Part shown: piece by piece, positions 1 through 10,439 of the stretch
Position numbering within the stretch: the first letter of the stretch is position 1
Layout: every line of letters begins with the position of its first letter
DNA from: Chitinophaga tropicalis
Lineage (GTDB): Bacteria > Bacteroidota > Bacteroidia > Chitinophagales > Chitinophagaceae
DNA length: 64,000 bases
Assembly (NCBI RefSeq): GCF_009758205.1
Contig: NZ_WRXN01000008.1
Span: 248,001 to 312,000 of the forward strand
Direction: 5' to 3'
Notes under the pieces: model-generated
Told to the model about the DNA's origin: nothing
The model's database searches: none
What the model saw: only the letters and a program-made list of their open reading frames with translations
Program-made: the position numbers and the translations under genes

Positions 1-1
1 T

Positions 2-2575
2 TTATTCCTTTACTTCACCTGTAATAGTCACATCTGCAAGCTTTGCATAAGCGGGTATGGGAAAGCGGATCCGTACTGCACCGGCTATTATTCCGTGTAA
101 ACGGATTGTACTTTCCTGTACTGCCTCCTTATTTTCTGTCCTGTCATCAACAGTTTTCCAATGGCGGCCATCTTCAGAAAGTTCCACACTATAACGGTAA
201 ATATTTTTCGAAGGGAAGCTAATATGTATCTCCTCCATGGCCAGCCGTTTCTCAACGTCTATCTTCCACCAGGCCGATGTGTCGCCGGCTGCTGCCTGCC
301 ACCAGGTATTCTCGTTGCCGTCTGCAGCATATCCTGAAAGGTGCCGGGCATCCTGACTGCTTGCTGAAGTGGGATTATTACGACCAAACACCTGCAATTC
401 CTTCCCTTTCTTTTCCCGTGTAAACCGTGCATAAGTGCGATTCTGTACACGGGGAGTAATCTCCTCTTTATAAGCAGGTCCTCCTTTAAAATTCAGTCGA
501 AGTTCAGCGGGCTTAAGCCCAGGCGATGTAGCGCGCACGATCGTAATACCAGCATAACCGGAACGGCATTCAATGGCCGCCTGTCCATCTTGTATACGGA
601 TATCGCTGCTCCCGTTAAATTGTATTGCTGTTCCTGTAGGAAATTCTCCAGGTCCGGTTACAATGCTCAGGGTTACAGGAGGGCTATTGCTGATAGGAGT
701 TCCCTTGTTATCCAGGACGGTTACGCGCAGTTGTATATCATCTGTTCCATCTGTGCCTGCTATGAGTTTGTCTGCTGTCAACCGCAACGCAGCAGGTGTT
801 CCGGCTACAGGCCACTCCGGCGGAGGTATATGCCTGTAATGATTACGATACCAGTACCAGGCCCTTTTAGGAATACGGAAATAGTCTACCAGCCCCATTC
901 TACCTAGCCGTGAACCAGCTATAGACCCGTGATCAAAACCGCACCAGATAGCCTGGCCACTTCGCCATGGGTATACATTCCTGCCGCTGTCTTTAGCCAG
1001 GTCCCCCCATCCTGGTTCGTAATTACCAGGTCTGTCAGCAGTAGTGCTACCGTATTCTGTAACCACACTGGGAACGCCTGGCTTAAGAAAAACAGCAAGC
1101 GTAGCACCGTCGCCGTTATAGCCAACGATGTCCCCGATTTTGTCAATACGACTGCTGTCTAATGGACGCTGCGCCCCGCCAATGGCAGCCGGCCTGGACG
1201 GGTCATACTGGTGAGTAAGGGTTACCAACCGCGTCAATAATTTTCTCAATGGTGCCATTGTTTGCTGCAGCGTAAAGAAGGGTTCGTTACTCATGCACCA
1301 TGCAATCACCGAAGGATGGTTACGATGTATCCTGATCATCTCTTCCAGCTGTTGTTCAACGCTTGCCTCGAAAGGCGCCCTATCCTTTTCATCTGTAGGA
1401 TAGGTACTGCCATTCCAATATCCCTCCGGCTGGCGATCGCTGCCACCTATGCCCCATAATACGTTCTCTGACCAGAACAAAATACCCAATCTGTCACAGG
1501 CCTCATAAAACGCCGGGTCATGCGGATAGTGTGATCCCCGAATGAAATTAAAACCTGCATCTTTCATCATCTGAACATCACGGAATATGCCTGCATTCGT
1601 CACCGCATCTCCCCAGCCGGCATGATCCTGGTGCACGTTCGCTCCCTGCAGGTAAAGATGTTCACCATTGAGGAAAAAACCCTGGTCCGCTGTCCACCGG
1701 ATAGACCTGATACCAAATGAAGTGGTATATTCATCCACTCTACGCTTTCCAACATATAATGTAGTAAGGGCTGTATATAAATGAGGATGATCGGGGTGCC
1801 ACAACATAGGTCCAGGGATGACCGGGCTTATCTGATCCACAGTGGCAATATCTCCTGCAGCCAGAGTCCTGACAGATGAAAACTGCGACACAGTTTTCCC
1901 TGCTTTATCTATGATAACCGTTTGTACTTTCACCGCGTGCGCTATCGAATCCTGATTCTGTATTTCTGTAGCGACGTGCACAGTTGCTGCGAGTCTGGAT
2001 ACCTGCGGCGTTGTCACAAAAGTACCACACCAGGCCACATGCACCGGGTCAGTAATGACCAGGTAAACATCCCGGTAAATTCCCCCGGAAAATACATGTT
2101 CTCCAGCTCTAGGTGCCAAGGCTGGGTCCCATATATTATTTACTCTTACAGCTACTACATTCTCACCTGCCTGCACGAGGCGGGAGATGTCTAATGAAAA
2201 GCCCGTATACCCCCCACGGTGTTCTCCCGCCCGTTTACCATTTATAAAAACTTCTGCTACCTGAAAAGCACCTTCAAACTCAATGTTCAGCTTTCTTCCC
2301 AGCTCCTTTGCCGTTACGGTAAAATATTTACGATACCAGCCATATCCTGTATAAAAATCAGGCGACTGAAAATAGGGGATGCTGAAAGAATGTGGCAAGC
2401 TTACTTGTTCCCATCTGCTGTCCTCATAAGCCGGCGTGTCTGCTGCAGGATGATCACCCATCATAAATTTCCAATCTTTGTTGAATATAAGCCGGCGGCG
2501 TACCTCCTGTGCTTTCGTGGAAAAAGTCAGCATACAAAAAAACAGACTTAGTACTGCCGGAAAAATGTTCTTCAT
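2..2575 (-). CDS. Glycoside hydrolase family 2 enzyme with C-terminal discoidin (F5/8 type C) domain
   Basis: An 857-residue secreted beta-galactosidase-like GH2 enzyme. Residues 1-22 form a signal peptide ending at STKAQ. A jelly-roll sugar-binding domain (about 30-175) and an Ig-like domain (about 180-290) precede the TIM barrel. The general acid/base is probably the Glu of CMSNEPFF (about residue 430) and the nucleophile the Glu of VVTEYGS (about 506). An Ig-like stretch follows at about 600-700. The last 110 residues (ADGNENTWWQ, WWKIDV, YSVELSEDGRHW) are a discoidin-type carbohydrate-binding module. It is the last gene of the SusC-led operon, 80 bp after the preceding lipoprotein gene. 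The stop is at bases 2-4, so the gene is complete. The family is clear, but whether the substrate is a galactoside, glucuronide or something else cannot be read from the sequence. Confidence 0.9.
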   Translation of the reverse strand: MKNIFPAVLSLFFCMLTFSTKAQEVRRRLIFNKDWKFMMGDHPAADTPAYEDSRWEQVSLPHSFSIPYFQSPDFYTGYGWYRKYFTVTAKELGRKLNIEFEGAFQVAEVFINGKRAGEHRGGYTGFSLDISRLVQAGENVVAVRVNNIWDPALAPRAGEHVFSGGIYRDVYLVITDPVHVAWCGTFVTTPQVSRLAATVHVATEIQNQDSIAHAVKVQTVIIDKAGKTVSQFSSVRTLAAGDIATVDQISPVIPGPMLWHPDHPHLYTALTTLYVGKRRVDEYTTSFGIRSIRWTADQGFFLNGEHLYLQGANVHQDHAGWGDAVTNAGIFRDVQMMKDAGFNFIRGSHYPHDPAFYEACDRLGILFWSENVLWGIGGSDRQPEGYWNGSTYPTDEKDRAPFEASVEQQLEEMIRIHRNHPSVIAWCMSNEPFFTLQQTMAPLRKLLTRLVTLTHQYDPSRPAAIGGAQRPLDSSRIDKIGDIVGYNGDGATLAVFLKPGVPSVVTEYGSTTADRPGNYEPGWGDLAKDSGRNVYPWRSGQAIWCGFDHGSIAGSRLGRMGLVDYFRIPKRAWYWYRNHYRHIPPPEWPVAGTPAALRLTADKLIAGTDGTDDIQLRVTVLDNKGTPISNSPPVTLSIVTGPGEFPTGTAIQFNGSSDIRIQDGQAAIECRSGYAGITIVRATSPGLKPAELRLNFKGGPAYKEEITPRVQNRTYARFTREKKGKELQVFGRNNPTSASSQDARHLSGYAADGNENTWWQAAAGDTSAWWKIDVEKRLAMEEIHISFPSKNIYRYSVELSEDGRHWKTVDDRTENKEAVQESTIRLHGIIAGAVRIRFPIPAYAKLADVTITGEVKE

Positions 2576-2655
2576 TCGTATTTTTCTTTAAATCCTGTAT
2601 TACCCACAGCCATATGTAGCTGCAGTTATGTTTGTCTTAAGATTGCTGGATATAA

Positions 2656-3855
2656 CTATTTGAAATGACGTAATAACCTGACTCCGGTTACTCTCCAATA
2701 CTGGTTCCCTTGCATTTTAACCAGAAAGCCGAGCGCCACCGGACCGGCTTGAGGAACGACAAATGTAATGCTCTTTAAAGCCAGATCTGCTATTCCAAGT
2801 GCCCCGGGGACCTGGTCGCCATCAAAGTCAGGCAGTGTCGTACCCTCTTTTGCAACGATCCGGACCAGGCTACTGCCATATCCATAAGGCCCCAGGTCAG
2901 CTAGAAATGAATAGATCCCCGCAGGCAGTACCACGCTCTGATAAATTTTCCCGTTAATAATATCGGAAGCTCCCCATCCGGATTCCATGCAAAGGACAGT
3001 GTTGTTATCACTTCCCCATCCACCCATGTTATTGTGGTTTTGAACGGGCGCATTGACGATCCAGTAAAGGGGATCTCTGAAGCGGTTGTTTGACTGCACA
3101 GACAGGAAGGGCTGTGAAGTGTTTTTCAGGTATTGAGCTGTAATATCCTGCTTGATCTGCAGGGTATCATAACTGTGCACATAGAACGTATCCAGGGATT
3201 GAGGCTGAGGCTTATAGGAAGATCTATATACTACTGATGTCCCTACCTGCCAGTCACTAATAGAGAATATACTTTGTTCCGGACCTAAGGAAATGATCTT
3301 TTTCTCCCCTGATGAAGAAGTATAATTAACTTCAGTAGAAATATTGGTACTATCGGTAAGGTCATTAAAAGTAACTTTAATAACATTGTCAGTATCCAGA
3401 TCTGTGCTTTTAATTGTCCTGTTCACAAGCCCTCCGAGATAGAGATCTCCATACACATTCACATTGTTTATAATAATCGTCTTCGATTTATTATTCTGTT
3501 TATCTAAAGCGTAAATTGTAAAAAAATAGGTACCCTCCGCAATATTACTGATCTCGCCTCCGGTAAATTGTTCCAGCTTTCCATCGGGAACATCAAAGCT
3601 GACCGAGTCTGTATAATTGTTCCAGTAGATCATATACTTAGATACAGTAGGATCTGTGCCTGGAGTCCAGGTAAATTGTACTCTTTTATATCCTGGACTA
3701 ACTACTACGTCTGAAGGTCCCCCGGGATAGACTATCTCTTTTCCCTCCAGAAATTTTCTATAGTCTGTATCCAATTTTTTGCAACCGGCAATGATCAAGC
3801 ACCCTAAAAGGGTTAATGTAAAAAAATCCTTATTGGATTTATTAAAACCTTTCAT
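2656..3855 (-). CDS. DUF4998-type surface lipoprotein of the PUL
   Basis: A 399-residue lipoprotein with a type II signal peptide (lipobox around LIIAGC, Cys at about residue 25). The N-terminal half has the look of DUF4998: a start of the form DTDYRKFLEGKEIVYPG, then a fibronectin-like strand pattern (KRVQFTWTPGTDPTVSKYMIYW). The C-terminal half (about 240-399) resembles the DUF5013-type galactose-binding-like modules seen in SusD-associated lipoproteins, with WGSDNNTVLCMESGWG and a closing VTGVRLLRHFK. It lies between the DUF5000 lipoprotein and the GH2 gene, with 38 and 80 bp gaps, and is probably co-transcribed. The likely role is an accessory glycan-binding protein on the outer face of the outer membrane. 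That role comes from operon position; no ligand can be named. Confidence 0.75.
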   Translation of the reverse strand: MKGFNKSNKDFFTLTLLGCLIIAGCKKLDTDYRKFLEGKEIVYPGGPSDVVVSPGYKRVQFTWTPGTDPTVSKYMIYWNNYTDSVSFDVPDGKLEQFTGGEISNIAEGTYFFTIYALDKQNNKSKTIIINNVNVYGDLYLGGLVNRTIKSTDLDTDNVIKVTFNDLTDSTNISTEVNYTSSSGEKKIISLGPEQSIFSISDWQVGTSVVYRSSYKPQPQSLDTFYVHSYDTLQIKQDITAQYLKNTSQPFLSVQSNNRFRDPLYWIVNAPVQNHNNMGGWGSDNNTVLCMESGWGASDIINGKIYQSVVLPAGIYSFLADLGPYGYGSSLVRIVAKEGTTLPDFDGDQVPGALGIADLALKSITFVVPQAGPVALGFLVKMQGNQYWRVTGVRLLRHFK

Positions 3856-3893
3856 AAAATACTATTTATAGTGATTTTTTCGAGGAGGGCCGC

Positions 3894-5159
3894 CTATTTG
3901 CCTCCATAAAGGGTTAGTTCTGTTATATATGCAACTTCATTCCCCCCCCATGTCTTCGAGACAGCAAATCTTAAAAATTTCACTTTGGGAGAATTCACCG
4001 GCAATTCAAAGCCCACACCATCAGACCACCACTGTATATCCGCTTGTGTTGGACTTGAAGGAGGGCTTCCAGACGGCGGGGCAGGAAAATCAAAGTTCCC
4101 AAGATTTATCCAGTCCCCTAACACAGTACCAACAGGGGCATACTCCGGTAAAACTGCATCACGGGGAACATCCGATGCAGATCCCCATATGCTGAATTTC
4201 TCAGCTTCTCCATCCGACCAATAATGACCATCCCACCCATTCCGTTGATAAAAAACAAACCTGCTTAAACTTACGAGCTGTCCGATGCCGAAAGTGATAA
4301 CATAGGGCTTTACAGGTTTGGGCGTAAGAATCGGATCAAATTGCGAATGCCAGAAATTATTGTTCAAGCTACCAACAACGATTCCATCCCATATTTTCAT
4401 TATCGGAAAATTATTTTGTGTAGGAATATCCGATGCTAAAGAATACGCGGAAAATTTAGATTTGTCTAACAGTATTTCATAAACGGGGTTAATAGTCGCG
4501 TAGGTAACAGGCGATTTATTTCCCCATCTGTCCGTCACATAAGCGCCGAATTGTTTAGGCAGTGTATCAAATCCCCGCATAGGATAGTTGATGTCCAGCG
4601 CGTCAAAATACTTCTGCTGGCGTATTACATATTTACCGTAAGCAGGATCATTATATAAATATACAATTGTAATGCCCTGTCCTGAAGCATTTCTGGCAGT
4701 GGCATTTACGCCACCAAAAGTTGATTCAAGTTTTAAGCTTTCAGCTACCATTAAATAAGCGGGAGTTTCAGGATGAATTTTCACCGTAACGGGGTCGGAT
4801 TCAACGTTACTTCTGGTCACTGTCTTTAAGGTTATGGTATATTCCTTTGATTCCGCAAACCCTTCTACAACGGTGGTATCACTATAATAGCTAGTCTTTG
4901 TCTGCCTCTTTGCACCGGTACTGTCATTTATAGTATAATCAGCCACTATATACAGTGTGTTCTGTGATTTTGGGATATTATAGATAATATAAGCGCCCCC
5001 TTCAAAATTTGAAACCCTTATATTGGTCGGGGGGTCAGGTTTCGTTTTATCAGCAACCACCGGTCCATTATAGTCAGAAACCTTACTACAGGAACTGATT
5101 CCAGCTATCACAGATAAAATCAAAAAATATAAAATACAGGAATAATTTAATTTCTTCAT
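3894..5159 (-). CDS. DUF4959/DUF5126/DUF5000 lipoprotein of the PUL
   Basis: A 421-residue lipoprotein (signal peptide, lipobox ISSC with Cys at about 24). Three modules can be recognised: an N-terminal fibronectin-like DUF4959 (DKTKPDPPTNIRVSNFEGGAYIIY, about 35-130), a middle DUF5126-like segment (about 132-235, ending in DRWGNKSPV), and a C-terminal DUF5000 galactose-binding-like module (about 245-421, FWHSQFDP through AYITELTLYGGK). This order is typical of lipoproteins encoded just after SusD in Bacteroidota utilization loci. The gap to the susD stop is 31 bp. It is probably a surface glycan-binding protein helping the SusCD transporter; the polysaccharide is unknown. Confidence 0.8.
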   Translation of the reverse strand: MKKLNYSCILYFLILSVIAGISSCSKVSDYNGPVVADKTKPDPPTNIRVSNFEGGAYIIYNIPKSQNTLYIVADYTINDSTGAKRQTKTSYYSDTTVVEGFAESKEYTITLKTVTRSNVESDPVTVKIHPETPAYLMVAESLKLESTFGGVNATARNASGQGITIVYLYNDPAYGKYVIRQQKYFDALDINYPMRGFDTLPKQFGAYVTDRWGNKSPVTYATINPVYEILLDKSKFSAYSLASDIPTQNNFPIMKIWDGIVVGSLNNNFWHSQFDPILTPKPVKPYVITFGIGQLVSLSRFVFYQRNGWDGHYWSDGEAEKFSIWGSASDVPRDAVLPEYAPVGTVLGDWINLGNFDFPAPPSGSPPSSPTQADIQWWSDGVGFELPVNSPKVKFLRFAVSKTWGGNEVAYITELTLYGGK

Positions 5160-5190
5160 TTCAGATCTCTTTTAACTTTTAAATCCTCTA

Positions 5191-7116
5191 TTACTTCCAA
5201 AATGGTGACTGGACAAGCTTTCCATTATTTAGCAACTCATCGCCTGAAATTGGCCATAAGTAATCTTTGATATTGAGGATGGGAATCAAATATGTTTGTA
5301 TACTGTAATAGGCATTAATATCCTGTTGTCTGACATTCCAGCCTTGAATTGGCTTTGAGACTTCATTAACATATTCCTTCCAACGACGAAGGTCCCAACC
5401 GGCTTTACCTTCAAACATGAGTTCTATTCGTCTTTCCCGATGAATTATTTCCCGAAGGCCTTCTTTTGAAAGGGGTTTATCAGGATTTTTCGCGTATGTG
5501 GCCCAGGATGCAACAACCCCCTTTAATTTTGCTCTTTCCCTTACTTTATCAATATAGCTATAGGCCTCTGCAGAAGGGCCATTGGCTTCATTCAGGCACT
5601 CTGCATATAGCAGGTACAGATCAGCCAGACGTATTCGTGGCAAACGATAATTATTTATTGAAAGGCTGCCATTGGAATTAACTGCTGTTTGATAATGTAC
5701 TAACTTCTTCGCCCAGTAACCCGTCACATTTGCTCTCCCAAACTCTGTTATTCCACCTATATCTCCTCTCTTCGCAGCTACATACATCGTGGCATCCTGA
5801 TTAAGCGCCCCTCCACCATACCAGATACCACCATCGAAAGCAATATCTGCATAGTAGCGTGCTTCGCGGTCAAAATTTGCTCTAATAGTTGTATACCCTT
5901 CTTTAAGATAATATTTATCAACTCTGTCAGCTATCTGCAAATTGAAACGGTTGTCATAATCCCATGTTTTATCTTCTGTAACAGGAATACCATTCTTGGT
6001 ATAGAACAACTCAGTTATAGCCAGGGGCACGGCTATATTACCGGGAGCGTTTATATTAGCAGTTAAACGGGGAATATAGTTTTCCTGGTTGGGGAACGTA
6101 CTATTTAAAGCCCATATCAATTCGTTGTTTAAGTCCCATTTTTCAGTGACTGCATTCTGTAATGTCAGTACAAGCTTTAATGAGTCATTCAGATTAATTG
6201 GAATAGCAGCAGTAGGAATAAATGTATATAATTTCGCTCCTGCACCTTCTACCTGTGAGATGGCTTCCCTAACGGCATCTGCCGCTTTTTTCCATTTTGT
6301 ATTATCGACAGCGGCGGGAAACAGCATGGTACCGTCCTTATCCTTATAATCAGCATAATCAGGATTTCCATTAAACAACGGGCTGGCCTGTGTAGCCAAA
6401 ACCTCTGCTTTTACAGCCAATGCAATTGTCCGCGTAATCCTTCCCCATTCCTGCGTTGTATTCGTTATGCCTGCCGGCAGGCCAGGTATTGCCTTGTCAA
6501 GTAAGCCTGTAATATACGAGAACACACTATCCACAGGAGCCCTATTTTTTTGGTATTCTTCCGCTGGTTGACTTATGTCCTCCGTTTTATCCATAATCGG
6601 AACGGGGCCATACATTCTTAATAAATAAAAATGGTAATACGCCTTTAAAAAGCAGATTTCAGCTATCCATCTTTCTTTCTCATAGGGTGTAAGATCAATG
6701 GGTTTATCGATATTATCCAACATAATATTGCACCTGCGTATTCCCTGGAATAATGCCTTTCCACCATTTTTTCCTTCCCAATAATTGAGCAAGGGAGAAG
6801 TTGTATTCTGGGTACCGCTGATAATCAGAAAATTCGTAGTACTTAAATTACTGAAGCTATTGTTGTACAATTCCCCGGAGGTAATAAAGCCAGGATCATC
6901 AATACATGAGGCCAGGCTTTGCAGGGTACCATAACAGGCAAAAAGATAATTTTCTGCTTCATTACGATTTCTGAATGCATAATCAATTGTACCTACATTT
7001 TCGGGGGTCACGTCCAGATACTTGCTGCAGGATGCCAGGGAAGCAGTCATCAATGAAAGAATAATTCCTGCCCAATAGCTATATACAAGATCTTTATTTT
7101 TTCTTATACTACTCAT
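5191..7116 (-). CDS. RagB/SusD family outer-membrane nutrient-binding lipoprotein
   Basis: A 641-residue SusD homologue with a lipoprotein signal (lipobox LASC, Cys at about 30, then SKYLDVTPENVGTIDYAF). It shows SusD hallmarks: an N-terminal segment with FRNRNEAENYLFACYGTLQ, the TPR-forming WIAEICFLKAYYHFYLLRMYGPVPI, and the C-terminal LPRIRLADLYLLYAECLNEANGP and HRERRIELMFEGKAGWDLRRWK. In this family SusD forms the lid of the SusC barrel and captures glycan at the cell surface. Only 8 bp separate it from the SusC stop, so the pair is co-transcribed and probably translationally linked. At 641 residues it is at the long end for the family. No catalytic role is expected. Confidence 0.93.
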   Translation of the reverse strand: MSSIRKNKDLVYSYWAGIILSLMTASLASCSKYLDVTPENVGTIDYAFRNRNEAENYLFACYGTLQSLASCIDDPGFITSGELYNNSFSNLSTTNFLIISGTQNTTSPLLNYWEGKNGGKALFQGIRRCNIMLDNIDKPIDLTPYEKERWIAEICFLKAYYHFYLLRMYGPVPIMDKTEDISQPAEEYQKNRAPVDSVFSYITGLLDKAIPGLPAGITNTTQEWGRITRTIALAVKAEVLATQASPLFNGNPDYADYKDKDGTMLFPAAVDNTKWKKAADAVREAISQVEGAGAKLYTFIPTAAIPINLNDSLKLVLTLQNAVTEKWDLNNELIWALNSTFPNQENYIPRLTANINAPGNIAVPLAITELFYTKNGIPVTEDKTWDYDNRFNLQIADRVDKYYLKEGYTTIRANFDREARYYADIAFDGGIWYGGGALNQDATMYVAAKRGDIGGITEFGRANVTGYWAKKLVHYQTAVNSNGSLSINNYRLPRIRLADLYLLYAECLNEANGPSAEAYSYIDKVRERAKLKGVVASWATYAKNPDKPLSKEGLREIIHRERRIELMFEGKAGWDLRRWKEYVNEVSKPIQGWNVRQQDINAYYSIQTYLIPILNIKDYLWPISGDELLNNGKLVQSPFWK

Positions 7117-7124
7117 ATAATCAA

Positions 7125-10100
7125 TTATAAAAAGTTCACGTTAATACCGAGATTATATACCCGTTGTAATGGATAGCTGAATGCATTTCCTCCCTGCTCT
7201 ATATCCCAATATTTAAATCTGGTGAAATTGAAGAGATTGAGCCCGCTGACAAAAATCCTGCAGGAGTTCAAGGCAAGCCTTCTGGCTATATCCCGGGGAA
7301 GTGTATATCCCACTTCTACCATTTTTAACCTCAGGAAGCTACCATCACGCATCCACCAGGTGCTTGGTTGCAGGTTGTTGGATATCTGGTTTGTATTAGT
7401 TCCCAACCGGGGATAGATAGCATACAGGTCCTGGTTGTCTTCAGACCAATGACTGTCTGCATATACTTTCAGTACCTGGGCCAGACCGGTAGCAGTTCCT
7501 CCACCAGGAATAAAGGGGCTTGTTGATGTCGGGTTAATAAAAAATGTTGAACGCGCCTGTCCCTGGAAACGTGCATTAATATCAAGAGCCCTGTAACCGA
7601 ACGAAACTCCAAATCCATATACAATCTGCGGTGAAGTAGGATAACCAACCGGTACCATGTCTGCTGCAGTAATTACGCCATCGTTATTTACATCCCTGTA
7701 TTTAATATCGCCCCCTAACGGAGCATTACCGCCAAACAATTGCGATGGTGACGCCGAGGCTTCCTTATCATCTACAAAAAGACGTTCTGCTATATAACCA
7801 TAAGATTGTCCCAGCAAGGTCCCTGAACGGTAGCGCCAGGGTTCTGCATACGCGGGTTCTTCATACCTTCCATATCTTCCCTGGGAATAAGTAAGGTTTG
7901 ACATAAACTCTACCCAGGCTTTTTCAGACAACTTGTGCTTGTAGTTCAGGGTAAGATCCAGCCCTTTAATTTTTGCCGTACCAACATTGGCATTTATATC
8001 AGCTTCCAAACCTGCACTTGCAGGAATATTACGTTTCATTAATATATTGGTACGGTTCTGCTGCCAGTATTCTGCTACCAGGCTTAAGCTCTTGAATAAG
8101 GTCAATTCAATAGCCTCGTTGGCAATCTGCGCTCTCTCCCAGGTGATATTCCGGTTCTCATAATTCTTAATCACTACTCCCGGTCTCGAATAACCATTAT
8201 CTACACCAAAGAAAGCACCATTACCTCCCTGCAGGTTTACGTCTGACAAATAGAAGAAACGTTGACTACTGATGGCATCATTACCTGTATAACCAAAGCT
8301 GCCCCTTAATTTCAAACTGGTTATAATGTTGGTAATGGGGCCATCCCAGAATTTTTCATTCGATACTATCCATGATGTTCCCACAGTGGGGAAAAAGCCG
8401 AAACGGTTATTTTGCGAAAAGCGTTCCGAGCCATTATATCCGGCATTAAGCTCTATAAAATACCTGCTTTGGTAATTGTATGACACTCTGCCGGCTATAT
8501 TGAGATTGCGGTACGGCAAAGCCTCCTGTAATGTAGACGCATCCGAATTAAGCGTTTGCTGACGTACGCCGATCAAGGAAGCCTCTATGCTATGATCATC
8601 TATTTTCTTGCTGTAGTCGAACTGTCCCTGAAATTGAACAAATGTGTTGGCACTTGTACTTATAGCTGTATAATTCAAGTATTCTGTAGGAATAGGACTA
8701 CTATTGGTAGCGGAATTCAACCAGTAAAGTTTGTATGTATTGGCAGAACGGTCATAGTCCTGAGGCCGGATAGTGTAATAGAACGGATTATACGCCATCT
8801 GGTTGGCAAACAGGGAATATCTGTTCGTAGAGAAAAACCCGTGAAATCTTAACCCGGGGGTAATTATGTCAAGTTTCTGATCTAACTCCAGGGTTGCAGA
8901 CATTCTTGATTGAGAAAATCTCTTGTATCCTCTAAGCAATTCAGCATATGGATTCTGAAAACCGACATTGCTGGTATTGGTAGTATTGCCGGTATTGTTA
9001 CCAAAAAGTATATGCTGCACTTTAAAATTAGCAGTATCCGGTTGGTAGTATGCAGGGAACAATACGGGGCTGGTATGAGTTGCCATGTTATACAGATCAG
9101 TGGAGAAGGAGGCATCCTGGGTAATAGGACCATTATAGTCATTAAAATTACCCCATAACCGGACAATCAGCTCAGTATTCTTCGAAATGTTGATATTTAT
9201 ATTGGACCTTAGCTGATAATTTTTAAAGTTTACATTATTATTAAAACTATTCATCGGGTTTTTCTTCAATATGCCATTGTCATTACTCAGAGATGCAGAT
9301 ACCATATATCTGGCCACCTTACCTCCACCACTTACATTCATGGTTGCACGCCGGGTAGTTGTACTTTTCTTAAACATCAGGTCCAGCCAGTCAACCACCG
9401 GGTATACATATTTATTACTTCCCGGCGCGTTTATAAGTGTCTGTTCCCTGTTGTAAATGTCATCCTCTGTATAAAAAGGTATTGCTTGGGGATCGCGGGT
9501 CATCAGCGCGTCGTTATACATGCGCATATAAGTAACCGGATCTGCCAGCTTTATGCTTTTAGTAGGTTCAGATATTGACTGGTCTGTACGGATATTAATT
9601 CTGGCACTGCCTTCCTTACCCGATCTGGTAGTTACCAGTACCACGCCATTGGCCCCCCTTGCACCGTATAATGCTGTGGCGCTGGCATCTTTTAATATGG
9701 AAAAGCTTTCAATATCCTCTACCTGTAACCTGGCGAGATCCTCTGTAGAAAGTTCCACATTGTCAATCAGGATAAGCGGATTCTGGCGATAACCGAACGT
9801 AGTTACTCCCCTGATGAAAAAATTGGAGTTATCAAGACCAGGTTGCCCACTCTGCTGATATGCAATTACGCCGGCTACCTGTCCAGCTAATGCGTTTGTC
9901 AGGTTACTGGCAGGAATACGTAACTGCTCCGGTTGAATAGTAGTAACGGAACCTACTACGGCCTCCCGTCGCTGTTTTCTCCCAAATGCAGTTACTACCA
10001 CCTCATCCAGGGGGCGGGAGGAAGTTTTTTTCAGTACGATGTCGATCTTTGTACTGGAAGGCATTACCAATACTGTTACCTGCTGGTATCCAATATAACT

Positions 10101-10439
10101 GAATACAAGACGTTTACCGACCGGAACCTTAAGTACGTACATTCCATTTTCATTGGTTACGGTGCCTGATGCAGAGCCTTCTATAGATACTGTGACGCCA
10201 GGAAGCGTAATACCCGTACTGTCACGCAAGGTGCCTGTAACTGTAATTCTACCGGTATCTGCAACCGGAACCGGTACAGACTGCCTGTTTTCGGGAGTAT
10301 TAATGCTGGTTAATGGTACTGATTGCTGGGTTATTGAATCTATGTTGATCATGGCAGTCACATGTACTGGCATAAAGCTACAGATAGCGATACCTGCCCT
10401 AAAGAGCATAACCCAGTACTTTTTAATTTTATTTTTCAT
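7125..10439 (-). CDS. SusC/RagA family TonB-dependent outer-membrane transporter
   Basis: An 1104-residue transporter and first gene of the minus-strand PUL operon. After a signal peptide there is a carboxypeptidase-regulatory-like domain (about 65-150, VTGTLRDSTGITLPGVTVSIEG), a TonB-box-like LDEVVVTAFG, a plug domain (about 155-270, with LAGQVAGVIAYQQSGQPG and ILKDASATALYGARGANGVVLV) and a 22-strand-type barrel to the C-terminal LGINVNFL. There is no STN domain, so it is not expected to signal through FecR; control by the neighbouring HTCS fits better. Family knowledge: energy-dependent import of oligosaccharides together with SusD. The N-terminus before the regulatory-like domain is longer than in many relatives, but no nearer start gives a good signal peptide. 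Confidence 0.93.
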   Translation of the reverse strand: MKNKIKKYWVMLFRAGIAICSFMPVHVTAMINIDSITQQSVPLTSINTPENRQSVPVPVADTGRITVTGTLRDSTGITLPGVTVSIEGSASGTVTNENGMYVLKVPVGKRLVFSYIGYQQVTVLVMPSSTKIDIVLKKTSSRPLDEVVVTAFGRKQRREAVVGSVTTIQPEQLRIPASNLTNALAGQVAGVIAYQQSGQPGLDNSNFFIRGVTTFGYRQNPLILIDNVELSTEDLARLQVEDIESFSILKDASATALYGARGANGVVLVTTRSGKEGSARINIRTDQSISEPTKSIKLADPVTYMRMYNDALMTRDPQAIPFYTEDDIYNREQTLINAPGSNKYVYPVVDWLDLMFKKSTTTRRATMNVSGGGKVARYMVSASLSNDNGILKKNPMNSFNNNVNFKNYQLRSNININISKNTELIVRLWGNFNDYNGPITQDASFSTDLYNMATHTSPVLFPAYYQPDTANFKVQHILFGNNTGNTTNTSNVGFQNPYAELLRGYKRFSQSRMSATLELDQKLDIITPGLRFHGFFSTNRYSLFANQMAYNPFYYTIRPQDYDRSANTYKLYWLNSATNSSPIPTEYLNYTAISTSANTFVQFQGQFDYSKKIDDHSIEASLIGVRQQTLNSDASTLQEALPYRNLNIAGRVSYNYQSRYFIELNAGYNGSERFSQNNRFGFFPTVGTSWIVSNEKFWDGPITNIITSLKLRGSFGYTGNDAISSQRFFYLSDVNLQGGNGAFFGVDNGYSRPGVVIKNYENRNITWERAQIANEAIELTLFKSLSLVAEYWQQNRTNILMKRNIPASAGLEADINANVGTAKIKGLDLTLNYKHKLSEKAWVEFMSNLTYSQGRYGRYEEPAYAEPWRYRSGTLLGQSYGYIAERLFVDDKEASASPSQLFGGNAPLGGDIKYRDVNNDGVITAADMVPVGYPTSPQIVYGFGVSFGYRALDINARFQGQARSTFFINPTSTSPFIPGGGTATGLAQVLKVYADSHWSEDNQDLYAIYPRLGTNTNQISNNLQPSTWWMRDGSFLRLKMVEVGYTLPRDIARRLALNSCRIFVSGLNLFNFTRFKYWDIEQGGNAFSYPLQRVYNLGINVNFL